Positions 27,935 to 36,947 of a DNA stretch of 64,000 bases are shown here, piece by piece. A model generated the notes under the pieces. It was not told the origin of the DNA, made no database searches, and was given only the letters and a program-made list of their open reading frames with translations. The stretch's first letter is position 1; each line of letters opens with the position of its first letter. The DNA is taken from contig NZ_AP017422.1 in assembly GCF_002355595.1 (NCBI RefSeq), positions 2,914,001 to 2,978,000 of the forward strand, in the 5' to 3' direction. Position numbers and translations under genes: made by a program. This stretch comes from Filimonas lacunae. Its GTDB lineage: Bacteria; Bacteroidota; Bacteroidia; Chitinophagales; Chitinophagaceae.

Positions 27935-28375
27935 TTACCACTTGTCAACTTCATCAGTTGCTGTTGCTGCAACAACTTCAGTAGAAACAACACTGGCTAC
28001 ATTAATTACGGCTACTACCGGGGCTACTTCTTCAGCTACCCTTTCAGTTTCACCCATGTCACCTGACTCACTGCCATCTTCTGCGTACTCATGATTGTAA
28101 GCGTCAAAATCAAAATCAGGCATTAATTCAGTTTTCACATAGTCTACCGCTTCCGCTAAAGCCTTAATGAACTTATTGAAATCTTCTTTGTACAAAAAGA
28201 TCTTGTGTCTGTCGTAACCATCGTCGTTAAAACGTTTCCTGCTTTCTGTGATAGTCAGGTAGTAATCGTTACCACGGGTTGCTCTTACATCAAAAAAATA
28301 AGTCCTGCGCTTACCAGCCCTGATACGTTTGCTATAAACGCTCTCAAGTTTCTTGTCATTATTTTCGTACGCCAC
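27935..28375 (-). CDS. PUR-domain nucleic-acid-binding protein (DUF3276)
   Basis: 146 residues from a GTG start at 28375, giving 'MAYENNDKKLESVYSKRIRA', which matches how relatives begin; a TTG 24 nt upstream is in frame, and the only nearby ATG (28404) leads straight into a stop. The PUR-alpha-like repeat is 'VYSKRIRAGKRRTYFFDVR', 'GNDYYLTITESRKRF' and 'RHKIFLYKEDFNKFIKALAEAVDYV'. The C-terminus is an acidic, then Val/Ala-rich tail without fold signals. Bacterial PUR proteins bind single-stranded DNA/RNA; role unknown. Preceded by a good promoter at 28417-28445. Confidence 0.9.
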   Translation of the reverse strand: MAYENNDKKLESVYSKRIRAGKRRTYFFDVRATRGNDYYLTITESRKRFNDDGYDRHKIFLYKEDFNKFIKALAEAVDYVKTELMPDFDFDAYNHEYAEDGSESGDMGETERVAEEVAPVVAVINVASVVSTEVVAATATDEVDKW

Positions 28376-28416
28376 AGTGAAAAAGGTTTTGGTTAACAAT
28401 CCATTTTTAAGTTATA

Positions 28417-28445
28417 CAAATATAGGATTGTTTTCAAATTGCCAA
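28417..28445 (-). promoter_or_regulatory. Promoter of the PUR-domain gene
   Basis: Minus-strand TATATTTG (28424-28417) matches TAnnTTTG; TTG (28445-28443) lies 18 nt upstream. Predicted start near 28410, about 35 nt before the GTG codon. Confidence 0.65.
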
Positions 28446-28497
28446 AATTTTGCTACATAAACTTGTAAAGTTCTTTATTTTAAGTGGCGTGCAGCAT

Positions 28498-30327
28498 TTA
28501 GGCAGTGGGTTGTTCATTGCTCACTTGCAAACGGTACAATTCTGCGTAGTATCCGTTTGATGATAATAATTCATCATGTGTTCCCCTCTCCACAATAGCA
28601 CCGTCTTCCAACACTACTATCTGGTGAAAATGTAAGGAGGTGAAAATGCGATGGGTAATGATAATAGCCGTTTTTTGGTTGAGGAAACGGTATAAATTAT
28701 TGACTATTTCGTTTTCCGTTTTGGCGTCAACGGCGCTTAGGCAATCATCGAACAGCAAAACCGGAGAATTTTTCACCAATGCCCTGGCAATAGACACCCG
28801 TTGTTTTTGTCCTCCACTCAAAGTAACCCCCCGCTCTCCTACCATGGTTTGATAGCCGTTTTCCAGTCGTTTTATTTCATTATCCACGCTGGCATATTGC
28901 GCTGCCTGGAATAACTGATCGTCTGAAGCGGTTTGTGGCAGGCCAAAACTAATGTTATTGCCTACATTGTCGCTGAACAAAAACACATCCTGTGGCACAT
29001 AACTTATTTGTTCCCGCAGGTGGTTTAGCAGCATTTTTTGCAGGGGTACCCCGTTAATGGTAATGGTGCCTTCATCAGCATCGTAAAAACGGAGTAGTAA
29101 CTGGGCTATCGTGGTTTTACCGCTACCGGTTTTGCCTAATATCAGCACTTTTTGCCCCTCTTTTACCTCTAATGAAAAATGGCGCAGGGCTTTTATTCCG
29201 GTGTTGGCATAGGTAAACGACACATCTTTAAATACAATATCTCCCTGTAAAGGCACTTGTTGTGCATCAGATGCATTTTGTATGGTAGGTTCCGTTTGTA
29301 AAAACTCGTTCAGGCGTTTTTGTGAGGCTGATGCGCGTTGTACCATGCTGGCCACCGAACCGATGGCACTTACAGGGAAGGTGAGCATGTTAATGTAAAT
29401 GACAAACTCCACAATTAACCCTATATTCCTTTGAGGGTCATTTAAGGCCATTTGGCCACCTACTAAAATGGTGATTAAGGTGCTTAAGCCTACCAGCAAT
29501 GTCATGCTGGGAAAGTACACCGCTTCTACCTTAGCCAGGCTTACGGAGTTTTTGCGGTATTCCTCGCTGTTTCTTTTAAAGAACCCCAACATAGCTTTTT
29601 CCTGAACAAATGACTTAATTACCCGGATGCCGGAATACGATTCCTGAGCGTTGGTGGTTAAATCGGATAGCAGGCCCTGCACTTTTTCACTTTTTTTATG
29701 AATAACGGTGTTGACTATATATATAGTAACGGCAAGAATGGGCAATGGAGCCAGTACTATCAGGCTCAGGTTCACATCTTTTCTAAACATGTTTACCACG
29801 CAAAGGCTAATCAGCGACAGCAGGTTTATGAGGTACATCATAGATGGCCCGGTGTACATGCGCACACGGCTTACGTCTTCTGTCATGCGGTTCATTAAAT
29901 CGCCGGTACTATGAGTTTTATAAAACCCTGCGTCCAGTTTCTGGTAGTGCTGGTATACTTCGTTTTTCTGGTCAAATTCAATGTGGCGGCTCATTACAAT
30001 AATGGTTTGCCGCATAAAAAACATAAACAACCCTCTTGCTACTGCCAGCAGTAATATGGTAACGCTACACACGGTTACCAATGCACCAAAGCTCATGGAA
30101 TTTACCCAGGTGATAAACCAGTTCACCAGTTTATCATGCTCACGCACATCGTGATGAACGGCTTTTGCGCCGGGCAGCATTTCCTGTAATTTGTTTACCA
30201 CATAACCAGTTATTTCGGGCGCCAGCACCGCAAAATAGTTACTGGCAATAACCAGAAAAATGCCTGCTGTAAACCGGTAGCGGTATTTCCAGAAATATTT
30301 ATTAACTGCCTTCAGATGCTTCAACAA
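28498..30327 (-). CDS. ABC exporter, fused membrane and ATPase domains (MsbA/multidrug type)
   Basis: 609 residues. Six membrane helices in residues 15-330, then the nucleotide-binding domain with Walker A 'GKTGSGKTT', Q-loop 'YVPQDVFLFSDNV', signature 'LSGGQKQR', Walker B 'VLLFDDCLSAVD' (D-D rather than D-E at the catalytic position) and H-loop 'IIITHRI'. Works as a dimer, exporting lipid or drug. The start must be TTG (30327 or 30324): the next upstream in-frame codon is a stop and the first internal Met is near residue 49. Single gene. Confidence 0.93.
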   Translation of the reverse strand: MLKHLKAVNKYFWKYRYRFTAGIFLVIASNYFAVLAPEITGYVVNKLQEMLPGAKAVHHDVREHDKLVNWFITWVNSMSFGALVTVCSVTILLLAVARGLFMFFMRQTIIVMSRHIEFDQKNEVYQHYQKLDAGFYKTHSTGDLMNRMTEDVSRVRMYTGPSMMYLINLLSLISLCVVNMFRKDVNLSLIVLAPLPILAVTIYIVNTVIHKKSEKVQGLLSDLTTNAQESYSGIRVIKSFVQEKAMLGFFKRNSEEYRKNSVSLAKVEAVYFPSMTLLVGLSTLITILVGGQMALNDPQRNIGLIVEFVIYINMLTFPVSAIGSVASMVQRASASQKRLNEFLQTEPTIQNASDAQQVPLQGDIVFKDVSFTYANTGIKALRHFSLEVKEGQKVLILGKTGSGKTTIAQLLLRFYDADEGTITINGVPLQKMLLNHLREQISYVPQDVFLFSDNVGNNISFGLPQTASDDQLFQAAQYASVDNEIKRLENGYQTMVGERGVTLSGGQKQRVSIARALVKNSPVLLFDDCLSAVDAKTENEIVNNLYRFLNQKTAIIITHRIFTSLHFHQIVVLEDGAIVERGTHDELLSSNGYYAELYRLQVSNEQPTA

Positions 30328-30340
30328 CTACAATTTTGGG

Positions 30341-30371
30341 CAAAATTACAACTATCTGGTTGGTGTTTCAA
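30341..30371 (-). promoter_or_regulatory. Promoter of the ABC exporter gene
   Basis: Minus-strand TAATTTTG (30348-30341, exact TAnnTTTG) with TTG (30371-30369) 20 nt upstream. The start site would fall within about 10 nt of the TTG initiation codon, so the leader is very short. Confidence 0.65.
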
Positions 30372-30594
30372 CCTTCATTTGCGTTTTTCGGCTAGCTTCA
30401 TAACGGCTTCTTCTTATTGAGCTTCATAGAATTGAAAGGGGAAATTACAAGGGTAAAAGTGATGCCATACACCGAAAGTATTTTGTACCAAAACAGGGTT
30501 GGGGTTGGTAATGATGCCGATAAAATTCTTTTCTTTGCCGCCGGTTATAAATCACCCGTTTAGTATCTCTTAAAAAACAAATTGTAGAACTACC

Positions 30595-31422
30595 ATGAAA
30601 AAAATGCTTTTACCTGCACTATTATTGGGTGCAGTGCTGACCTCTTGCTCTAAAAACGACAGCTCAACGGAAAACGGCCCCACTCCCTATGTTGTAAAAT
30701 GGGAAAGTAACAATGCCCAAGTGCCTGGCTATCGTAGCTTTGTATACGCTGGTGATAAGATCACTTCGTATTCTGATTCTTCCAAAGGAGGTTTGGAAGT
30801 GTATACTGCTGTATATACCGGTGATAAGTTAACCAGTATTGTATACAAGTATGGCAGTAATGATACCGTTACAATATTCTCTTTTGAATATGATGGTAAT
30901 GGCAAAGCCATCAGACGAAACAATTGGTTTTCTTCTGATGATTATATGAAGGTATACGATTCTATCGTATATAACGCTGCCGGCAAACTGATTGCTACTT
31001 ATACCAAAACAGTACAAGCTGGTGTAACTAACATTACCGATGTTGTAAATTATACCTGGGATGCCAATGGTAACATGACCCAGGTAAAAAGAGGAGAATA
31101 CAACTATAATAATGGCGTTACTACTTATTATGCTAAGGAAGAGTATACCTACGATTCTATCGCCAATCCGGTGTTAAAGATGGGGAACCCTGTTTTCTGG
31201 TTTACCACTTTAGGCCGTGAATATATTAGCGATCATAATATTGTCAAAATTGCGGAGTATGACAGCCCTAATTTTGATGACACATATGTGCTGGCTTCTG
31301 TAAACACCTATGCTTATACTTATAAAGACGGTGTTATTGACACCCGTGTAGCAAAAGAAGGTGATGATGAGAGCACGCTGGAACTGGATAACAGCTTCCG
31401 CTTCTTATATGAATACAGATAA
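30595..31422 (+). CDS. Cell-envelope lipoprotein with YD-like beta repeats
   Basis: 275 residues. Lipoprotein signal 'MKKMLLPALLLGAVLTSCSK' with lipobox LTSC. The rest consists of short beta-strand units such as 'YDGNGKAIRRNNW', 'YNAAGKLIATYTKT', 'WDANGNMTQVKRGEYNY' and 'YTYDSIANPVL', resembling the YD-type repeats of DUF4595-like Bacteroidota lipoproteins. No enzymatic residues seen; a surface binding or structural role is likely. Own terminator downstream. Confidence 0.85.
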   Translation: MKKMLLPALLLGAVLTSCSKNDSSTENGPTPYVVKWESNNAQVPGYRSFVYAGDKITSYSDSSKGGLEVYTAVYTGDKLTSIVYKYGSNDTVTIFSFEYDGNGKAIRRNNWFSSDDYMKVYDSIVYNAAGKLIATYTKTVQAGVTNITDVVNYTWDANGNMTQVKRGEYNYNNGVTTYYAKEEYTYDSIANPVLKMGNPVFWFTTLGREYISDHNIVKIAEYDSPNFDDTYVLASVNTYAYTYKDGVIDTRVAKEGDDESTLELDNSFRFLYEYR

Positions 31423-31440
31423 GGTTTGATCAGCTTATTA

Positions 31441-31481
31441 ATAAAAACAGGTTTGGGAAATACTCCCAAACCTGTTTTTAT
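31441..31481. terminator. Bidirectional terminator
   Basis: Perfect 16-bp stem at 31443-31458 and 31464-31479 (core CAGGTTTGGGA/TCCCAAACCTG, loop 5 nt) flanked by A- and T-runs, between convergent genes ending at 31422 and 31538. Confidence 0.9.
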
Positions 31482-31537
31482 TTGTACCACCACCCTATAG
31501 TAAAGGGCTGTTAACTATGCTTAGTAAAAACTGTTCT

Positions 31538-32413
31538 TTATCCGGCTATCTTTTTATTGTACTGGGTTTGCAGGTCGTTCAGTGTTTTATAGTAATCTGC
31601 TTTTTCCATAAAAACATCCGGATGGTATCCCTGCCCTTGTTTGCGCTTTTTGTGCAGGTTAAACTGGCTGGCATGGGAAGATAGCCAGATATCGAATCGT
31701 AGTTTTTTCATAGCGTCCAGTGTATAAGCGTAGTCTTTGGCTATGTCGGGATAACTGGTTACTTCGCTGAATTTCTTTTCTGTTACAATGGTAGGCATAT
31801 TAGCAATCAGCACCTTATAACTTCTGCTGCTATCTGTTACGGTGAAAATATAGCTGCACGAGCCTTTGGTATGTCCCGGGTGATGTAGCAGGGTAAGCAC
31901 CATGTTATCCAGTTGAATGGTATCGTTATTGTGTAATGTTCTGTTCACTTTTACAGGCTGGTAGGTGCTGCCATTACCACCTAAGGCATAATCGCTGTTG
32001 CCGCCATCTGTGGCTACGGGTACATCTTTTTCATCAATCATTACCCGTGCGCCGGTTTGCTTTTGCAGGACAGCCATAGCTCCCATATGATCGTAATGTG
32101 CCTGTGTGGTCAATAATACTTTCGTGTCTTCGGGACGAAAGCCGAGTTGTTTAATGTTGCTGGTGATAACTTCTGCGGAAGAAGCCAATCCAGTGTTGAT
32201 AATAATATTGCCTTTAGAAGTAGTGATCAGGTAGCTGGCCAGGTCAAAGGTGCCTACATAATACAGGTTGCCGACAATTTGAAAGGGCTGGTAAGGCTTT
32301 GACCATTCAGGTGGTGTATCAGTAGGCTCTTTTACCTGCTGAGCGGTTGCAGAATAGTGTGCGGTTAGTGCACATACAAGTAAGGCGGTGCTGGTGAATA
32401 AACGTGTGGTCAT
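31538..32413 (-). CDS. Subclass B3 metallo-beta-lactamase, GOB-like (Gln at the first zinc-ligand position)
   Basis: 291 residues with a signal peptide (cleavage near 'SATAQ', residue 25). The zinc motif reads Q104-A-H106-Y-D108-H109 instead of H-x-H-x-D-H; further ligands are H181 ('HHPGHTKGSCSY') and H247 ('SSHASQFNLH'). 'LIANMP' places Met206 where most B3 enzymes have Ser221. Gln116 and Met221 together are the hallmark of the GOB enzymes of Elizabethkingia, which hydrolyse penicillins, cephalosporins and carbapenems. Periplasmic. No resistance-island context: it is divergent from a TonB receptor, so probably an intrinsic gene. Activity is inferred, not shown. Confidence 0.92.
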   Translation of the reverse strand: MTTRLFTSTALLVCALTAHYSATAQQVKEPTDTPPEWSKPYQPFQIVGNLYYVGTFDLASYLITTSKGNIIINTGLASSAEVITSNIKQLGFRPEDTKVLLTTQAHYDHMGAMAVLQKQTGARVMIDEKDVPVATDGGNSDYALGGNGSTYQPVKVNRTLHNNDTIQLDNMVLTLLHHPGHTKGSCSYIFTVTDSSRSYKVLIANMPTIVTEKKFSEVTSYPDIAKDYAYTLDAMKKLRFDIWLSSHASQFNLHKKRKQGQGYHPDVFMEKADYYKTLNDLQTQYNKKIAG

Positions 32414-32507
32414 ATCAAATGAATTGTTCCTGAAATATAAGGTTGTATTGTTTAAACTACCGAGTTTTTCTTATCTCGAAACCATTTTTCCTAAACGCGA
32501 TACGTTA

Positions 32508-32545
32508 TTAGTAGTTGTCAACAGGAACTTGCGGCCAACTACTAA
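32508..32545 (+). promoter_or_regulatory. Leader hairpin just upstream of the TonB receptor start
   Basis: 10-bp perfect inverted repeat TTAGTAGTTG (32508-32517) and CAACTACTAA (32536-32545), 18-nt loop, ending 10 nt before the ATG at 32556. No T-run follows, so it is not a terminator; it could be an operator or a translational control hairpin. Confidence 0.5.
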
Positions 32546-32555
32546 ACTATAGACA

Positions 32556-34952
32556 ATGCAATTGAAACGTTTCACAGTGCTCTTACTGGTATTTTTGAGC
32601 GCGCTTTGCCAGGCTGGTTTTGCCCGTGAAGGCAACCTGGAAAAAAATGGCAGTATCAGCGGTTCTGTTACCACAAGTGACCATAAACCAGCTTCCGATG
32701 TTTCTGTAACCTTACTTACCACCAACAAAGGTGCTATAACCAATGAAAATGGCAATTTCCGTATCAGCAACATTGCTCCTGGTACCTATACCCTGCAAAT
32801 TTCGCTTACCGGTTATACTACAGTAGAGCGCGAGGTGGTGGTGGAAGCCAATAAAACAACCATTACATCGGTTCAACTGGAAATATCGCAGAGTGAATTG
32901 CAGCAAGTGACGGTGAAAGCAGCCAGGAATCCTTATGTACAACGTCAGCTGTCTTCTTCCCTGCGTTTGAATGAACCTGTTTTGGAAGCTGCACAGAATA
33001 TCCAGACTGTTACCGCTAAAACCCTGGCCGACCAGCAGGTAATAAGCATGAGCGATGGTGTGCTAAAAAACGTGAGCGGTGCTACTCAGCAAGCTATCTG
33101 GGGCGACATGTATACCAATGTGCTCATGCGCGGTTCACAGGTTACTGCTTTGCGCAACGGAATGAGCATAGCTACCTCCTACTGGTCGCCATTAACAGAG
33201 GATATGAGCGTGGTAGATCATATCGAATTTGTGAAGGGACCGGCCGGTTTTGTCATGCCGGTGGGCGACCCTGGTGGCGTGTACAATGTGGTTACTAAAA
33301 AGCCTACCGGTGTTAACCGCGGAGAAGTTTCTTTAATGACCGGCAGCTATGGACTTTACCGTGGTGCACTTGACCTGGATGGCAAACTGGATAAAGAAGG
33401 AAAATTGTTATACCGTTTTAATATTGCCGGAAAAAAGCAAAACTCTTTCCGTGATTATGAATATAACAACAGGCTTACAGTGGCGCCGGTAATCAGTTAC
33501 CGCATGAATGCTACTACTGTTATAACAGCAGAATACCTGTTACAGAAAATGAAATCATCAGATATTGGTGGCGCTTATGTGTTTACTACAGATGGTTATG
33601 GAACCTTACCACGCGACTTTACCATTCTCGATCCTGGTATTGAACCTACACATATGACGGATCAGAGCTTTACTGTTAACCTGCAAAAGCAACTGAGTAC
33701 TAACTGGAAATTTACGGCACAGGCAGCTTACTTTAATTATAAGCAGCAAGGTACCCAGCTATGGGCCTATAATGTGGCGGCTGATAGCATAGTACGTAAC
33801 CTGTGTATATGGGACGCTTCCAGCAATGCTAAGTTTTTTCAGGCTTACCTGAATGGGCAAATTCAAACCGGAAGCATACAGCACCGTATTATAGGGGGCG
33901 TTGATTTCAATGATAAAAAATACCTGGCCGATTTCTGGCAAAGTGCTGACCTTGATGCCGACTCGGCCAAGTTCAGCCTGCGCAACCCGCAATACGGCAC
34001 CTTCACTAACGGCTATCCTGTATGGGACAGAACCACGCCACTGGCAGAGCGTGCAGGCCCGGCAGGAACACAGGCAACCACCTATTACGGTTTTTATTTG
34101 CAGGATGAACTGGGCTTCTTCCATAATAAACTCAGGCTTACTCTTGCCGGCAGGTATTCTTATCTGAAAGCCAATTATTTTGCGGATGTAAGCACCGACA
34201 AAAAATTTACACCACGCATAGGCTTAAGTGCTAACATGGATGCCAATACCACGGTATACGCCTTATACGACCAGGCGTTTCAGCCACAACCGGGTATTCG
34301 GGAAGATGGACAGAAGGTAAAACCGCTTACCGGTAGCAATATAGAGGCAGGCGTTAAAAGAGACTGGATGAATGGCAAATGGAATACATCCCTATCGGCC
34401 TACAGGATTGTAAGGAATGACGTGAACGCTAAAGATCCCAACGATCCTAATGGCGTTTTTATATTTCAGCTGGGTCAAACCGTTTCAAAAGGTGTAGAAT
34501 TTGACCTGCGAGGTGAAATGTTGCCTGGTTTAAACGTAATAGTCAACTATGCCTTCACTGATTCTAAAATCACTAAAACAGATACCACTGAAGTTTCTAA
34601 AGCAACCTTGAACCAACCCACCGGAAACTACGCTAAAAATGTAGCGAACGCGTGGCTGACTTACCAGGTAAAAACGGGTATATTGAAAGGATTTGGTATC
34701 TCAGGCGGTATCACTTACCAGCAGGGGCGTGAACAATGGGATGTTTCTTCCACTGCACCCAAACTATCACTGCCTGATTATACTAAAATCGATGGCGGTT
34801 TGTTTTGGGAACATAATGCTATGCGCGTAACCCTGAATGTATACAATATAGCAGATAAATACCTGTATATAGGTTCGCCTTCAGATTATTATTATACCTA
34901 CCAGGCAGAAGCCGGAAGAAACTGGCGTTTGGGTGTTGCTTATAAGTTTTAG
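32556..34952 (+). CDS. TonB-dependent siderophore-type receptor
   Basis: 798 residues. Signal peptide (1-23), carboxypeptidase-regulatory-like domain ('GSISGSVTTSDHKPASDVSVTLL'), plug with 'NIQTVTAKTLADQQVISMSDGVLKNVSGA' and 'DHIEFVKGPAGFVMPVGDPGGVYNVVTKKP' (the ferric-siderophore receptor pattern), and a 22-strand barrel ending in 'EAGRNWRLGVAYKF' with a terminal Phe. Imports ferric siderophores using TonB energy. No Fur box could be assigned with confidence. Confidence 0.93.
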   Translation: MQLKRFTVLLLVFLSALCQAGFAREGNLEKNGSISGSVTTSDHKPASDVSVTLLTTNKGAITNENGNFRISNIAPGTYTLQISLTGYTTVEREVVVEANKTTITSVQLEISQSELQQVTVKAARNPYVQRQLSSSLRLNEPVLEAAQNIQTVTAKTLADQQVISMSDGVLKNVSGATQQAIWGDMYTNVLMRGSQVTALRNGMSIATSYWSPLTEDMSVVDHIEFVKGPAGFVMPVGDPGGVYNVVTKKPTGVNRGEVSLMTGSYGLYRGALDLDGKLDKEGKLLYRFNIAGKKQNSFRDYEYNNRLTVAPVISYRMNATTVITAEYLLQKMKSSDIGGAYVFTTDGYGTLPRDFTILDPGIEPTHMTDQSFTVNLQKQLSTNWKFTAQAAYFNYKQQGTQLWAYNVAADSIVRNLCIWDASSNAKFFQAYLNGQIQTGSIQHRIIGGVDFNDKKYLADFWQSADLDADSAKFSLRNPQYGTFTNGYPVWDRTTPLAERAGPAGTQATTYYGFYLQDELGFFHNKLRLTLAGRYSYLKANYFADVSTDKKFTPRIGLSANMDANTTVYALYDQAFQPQPGIREDGQKVKPLTGSNIEAGVKRDWMNGKWNTSLSAYRIVRNDVNAKDPNDPNGVFIFQLGQTVSKGVEFDLRGEMLPGLNVIVNYAFTDSKITKTDTTEVSKATLNQPTGNYAKNVANAWLTYQVKTGILKGFGISGGITYQQGREQWDVSSTAPKLSLPDYTKIDGGLFWEHNAMRVTLNVYNIADKYLYIGSPSDYYYTYQAEAGRNWRLGVAYKF

Positions 34953-34968
34953 CCCGACACTGATAATA

Positions 34969-35010
34969 AAAAATGGACAAATCGTGTTAAATGGTTTGTC
35001 CATTTTTTAT
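34969..35010 (+). terminator. Terminator of the siderophore receptor gene
   Basis: 13-bp stem AAAAATGGACAAA (34969-34981) with its complement at 34995-35007, ending in a T-run. Confidence 0.88.
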
Positions 35011-35149
35011 TGATTAACTGCCATGATTCTTCTTTAAGTGAAACTTAGTCGTCAGAAGGAGCGTTTATCCCCCCGGAGCCGCGTTGCTGTATTTTATCTT
35101 CCCCATCAAAAGTTTATTGTGTTGCTTTGCTTACAGGTTAATATGCTTC

Positions 35150-36208
35150 ATGACGAAAAAGGCGCCTATATCACTTTACTGGAAATGCCAGCTTGCTGGT
35201 TGGTCGGCGGCTTCTTTATATTGGGGATATGCTAGCTTTCTGGATGGGCGTTATATTCTTTGGATTGGCCTGTTGCAGTTTTTGTCTGATGTTGCGTTGT
35301 ATGTATTGATCACGCATCTGTATCATTTGTTTGCACTCAGGCATCGCTGGCAGCAGCTAAGCCTGGGCCGTTTAATCAAAAGGCTTATTCCAGCAGTGTT
35401 AGTGTTGGGGCTGGTATACCTATTGGTAACAGCAGGCAAAATATACCTGTTCCGTTTGTGGTTACCCTTAGGGCTTGTGGAGCCGCTAGCTGTTTTTTTA
35501 AAGGTTAATTGGTTGCCTATACTCATGGCAGGCATCCGGTTAATGTGTATCTGGCTACTGGCCTATCACTTGTATTACTATGGTAAGCGGGAAGTTACGC
35601 TGGCCCGGGAAAATGCCCGGCTGGCGCTGGTGGCTAAAGATGCACAGCTTAACAACCTGCATGCACAGCTGAATCCTCACTTTCTGTTTAATTCACTCAA
35701 TACGATAAAAGCGTTGGTTATTGATGATCCGTCTTCGGCGAGAAGGGCTGTTGATCTGATGTCAGACATGCTGCGTTTGTCGCTTTACTACCAGGAGTTG
35801 ATATTGCATCCGTTAAAAGACGAACTCAGCCTGGTGGGCGATTATCTGGAAATGGAAAAGCTACGCCTGGAAGAGCGGCTACAGTTTTCTATCGAATTCC
35901 CACCTGAGTTGGCAGAAGCCCACATTTTACGTTACAGTGTGCAGGTGTTGGTGGAGAATGCTATTAAGCATGGTATCAGCCGGCAACGGTCGGGTGGCCT
36001 GTTACGGATAGTGATTATGCAGGAAGATGGTGTTATCAGTACATGTGTACAAAATCCCGGAAAGCTGGATACGGCTGCGTCTTTACACGGTTTGGGGCTA
36101 AAGAATCTGAAGGAACGTTTACAACTGCACTATCAGGATAAAGCTGTATTTACTATTAGTGAGGCTAAAGGAACAGTTTCTGCATATATTTTAATTCCAG
36201 TGGTATGA
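35150..36208 (+). CDS. LytS/YehU-type sensor histidine kinase
   Basis: 352 residues from 'MTKKAPISLYWKCQLAGW' (35150); a start 66 nt upstream is in frame but adds a second hydrophobic stretch before the usual N-terminus. Four membrane helices in about residues 10-155, then the His_kinase domain (PF06580) with the phospho-acceptor His in 'LNPHFLFNSLNTIKALV', and an ATPase domain with N-box 'QVLVENAIKHGISR' and G-box 'LHGLGLKNLKERL'. The stop overlaps the response-regulator start by 4 bp (ATGA), so the two are translationally coupled. Confidence 0.93.
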   Translation: MTKKAPISLYWKCQLAGWSAASLYWGYASFLDGRYILWIGLLQFLSDVALYVLITHLYHLFALRHRWQQLSLGRLIKRLIPAVLVLGLVYLLVTAGKIYLFRLWLPLGLVEPLAVFLKVNWLPILMAGIRLMCIWLLAYHLYYYGKREVTLARENARLALVAKDAQLNNLHAQLNPHFLFNSLNTIKALVIDDPSSARRAVDLMSDMLRLSLYYQELILHPLKDELSLVGDYLEMEKLRLEERLQFSIEFPPELAEAHILRYSVQVLVENAIKHGISRQRSGGLLRIVIMQEDGVISTCVQNPGKLDTAASLHGLGLKNLKERLQLHYQDKAVFTISEAKGTVSAYILIPVV

Positions 36209-36903
36209 AAAAGATCACCGCCATAATTATTGATGATGAACGCAGCGCCAGAAATGAGATCAGGCGTTTGGCTGCCGGCTATCCTTACCTCGACATTATT
36301 GCGGAAGCCAGAGATGCGGAAGAAGCCGAACGGCTGATAGAAGAAATGCAACCCGATCTGTTGTTCCTGGATATACAGATGCCCGGCCGATCGGGGTTTG
36401 AATTACTGGAATCATTGGCCTGGGGCCAACAGGTAATTTTTATTACTGCTTTTGACCAGTATGCAGTGAAAGCTTTTGAGGTCAGTGCATTGGATTACCT
36501 GATGAAACCAGTACGGGAAGAGCGCTTTGCCAAAGCGATTGAACAGGTGCAACAAAAGTTTGCCCCACCAGGCGAAGCCAGTGTATTTATTAAAGACAGG
36601 AACCGGTATTACTTCCTGCCGTGGAAAGAGGTGTTTTTGATTGAATCTATGGATAACTATGCCAGGCTATCTTTTGACGATAAGAATGTGTTGGTGAAAA
36701 GTTCGTTGAACCAACTGGAAAAGCGGCTGGAAGTAATGTCGTTTTTTCGCGTAAACAGGGCTCAGCTTATCAATACCAACTTTATCCGGCAAATAGAAAC
36801 CTTGTCTGATGGCCGCACACAGCTTACACTTACTACCGGCAGCAGTGTGGAAATATCCGAACGGCAATGGGTGAAATTTAAAAAGAGTAACAGAAACATA
36901 TAG
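36205..36903 (+). CDS. LytTR-family response regulator
   Basis: 232 residues. Receiver domain with acidic pocket 'IIIDDE', phospho-acceptor Asp in 'LLFLDIQMPGRSGFELL', Thr/Lys in 'IFITAFDQYAVKAFEVSALDYLMKPV'; then a LytTR DNA-binding domain ('VFLIESMDNYARLSF', 'SSLNQLEKRLEVMSFFRVNRAQLINTNFI'). Partner of the kinase encoded immediately upstream. The peptidase/esterase gene follows after 44 nt and may be a target or an operon member. Confidence 0.95.
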   Translation: MKKITAIIIDDERSARNEIRRLAAGYPYLDIIAEARDAEEAERLIEEMQPDLLFLDIQMPGRSGFELLESLAWGQQVIFITAFDQYAVKAFEVSALDYLMKPVREERFAKAIEQVQQKFAPPGEASVFIKDRNRYYFLPWKEVFLIESMDNYARLSFDDKNVLVKSSLNQLEKRLEVMSFFRVNRAQLINTNFIRQIETLSDGRTQLTLTTGSSVEISERQWVKFKKSNRNI

Positions 36904-36947
36904 GCTTTCTGCTACTGCATTCCTTCCTGACAAAAGACGATAAAAAA

